Assembly (NCBI GenBank): GCA_949752745.1
Contig: OX457024.1
Location: 103,711,690 to 103,775,689, forward strand
Direction: 5' to 3'
Source of the DNA: Protula sp. h YS-2021
Taxonomy: Eukaryota; Annelida; Polychaeta; Sabellida; Serpulidae
Length of the DNA stretch: 64,000 bases
Every line of letters starts with the position of its first letter. Within the stretch, counting starts at the first letter, position 1. This document shows, one piece after another, positions 63,402 to 64,000 of the stretch. The notes below the pieces were generated by a model, which saw nothing but the letters and a program-made list of their open reading frames with translations, was not told where the DNA came from and made no database searches. A program made the translations under genes and the position numbers.

Positions 63402-64000
63402 AACGGTTATACTGTGATCTGCAGGTGTAATACTCATGCCTGACACCCGGTAACCGACTCACATAGAACGGTTATACTGTGATCTGCAGCTATAATACTC
63501 ATGCCTGACACCCGGTAACCGACTCACATAGAACGGTTATACTGTGATCTGCAGCTATAATACTCATGCCTGACACCCGGTAACCGACTCACATAGAACG
63601 GTTATACTGTGATCTGCAGCTATAATACTCATGCCTGACACCCGGTAACCGACTCACATAGAACGGTTATACTGTAATCTGCAGCTATAATACCCGTGCC
63701 TGACACCCGGTAACCGACTCACATAGAACGGTTATTCTGTGATCTGCAGCTGTAATACTCATGCCTGACACCCGGTAACCGACTCACATAGAACGGTTAT
63801 ACTGTGATCTGCAGCTGTAATACTCATGCCTGACACCCGGTAACCGACTCACATAGAACGGTTATACTGTGATCTGCAGCTGTAATACCCGTGCCTGACA
63901 CCCGGTAACCGACTCACATAGAACGGTTATACTGTGATCTGCAGCTGTAATACTCATGCCTGACACCCGGTAACCGACTCACATAGAACGGTTATACTGT
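63402..64000 (+). repeat. 65-bp tandem array running off the right edge
   Basis: Nine or more nearly identical units of AACGGTTATACTGTGATCTG, CAGCTATAATACTCATGCCT and GACACCCGGTAACCGACTCA. Variants are TATAAT/TGTAAT and ACTCAT/ACCCGT. Very low divergence suggests recent expansion. Confidence 0.97.

Noticed and set aside
63402..64000. Possible CRISPR or 5S/tRNA gene cluster
   Set aside because: No spacers, and no internal promoter boxes or tRNA fold in the 65-bp unit.

Overview
The window is nuclear DNA from an intron-rich, repeat-rich animal, most likely a marine invertebrate; the sequence does not settle the phylum. It carries two recognisable multi-exon genes arranged head to head, about 8.6 kb apart, in a landscape of minisatellites and transposon debris. 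There is no sign of bacterial, organellar or CRISPR content.

Gene 1 (minus strand, 21416 to 13775) is an ortholog of CATSPER2, a pore-forming subunit of the sperm cation channel. Ten exons, all with GT-AG introns in matching phase, give a protein of about 480 residues with six membrane segments, an S4 voltage sensor, a T-L-D-H-W pore motif and the conserved CatSper2 C-terminal tail. Gene 2 (plus strand, from 30027 to at least 50833) is an ortholog of the paracaspase MALT1. Nineteen exons join in frame to give at least 764 residues: death domain, three Ig domains, caspase-like domain with the His/Cys pair, and the start of the C-terminal Ig-like domain. Its 3' end was not found. The two genes have unrelated known roles (sperm calcium entry; NF-kB signalling by proteolysis), so their neighbourhood need not be functional.

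Layout. 1-3.8 kb: decayed Polinton/Maverick (integrase, ATPase and polymerase-B pieces). 3.8-6.0 kb: two non-LTR retrotransposon fragments. 6.1-9.1 kb: nested non-autonomous DNA elements. 9.9-10.3 kb: N-terminal piece of a Tc1-type transposase. 11.4-13.5 kb: 42-bp minisatellite. 13.8-21.4 kb: CATSPER2. 21.4-30.0 kb: intergenic repeats, including a hAT-type element with clean 8-bp target duplications inserted in a LINE. 30.0-50.8 kb: MALT1. 51.5-58.5 kb: dispersed repeats and two pogo/Tigger-like elements. 58.6-61.4 kb: 45-bp minisatellite of about 60 copies. 61.4-64 kb: Tc1 C-terminal fragment, 21-bp minisatellite split by a dispersed element, and a 65-bp array running off the edge.

The most unusual signal is that at least five MALT1 introns begin with, or nearly with, a tandem array whose unit repeats the 5' splice site, in several cases together with the last bases of the exon. 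One CATSPER2 exon shows a single-step version of the same event. It looks like repeated local duplication centred on splice donors.
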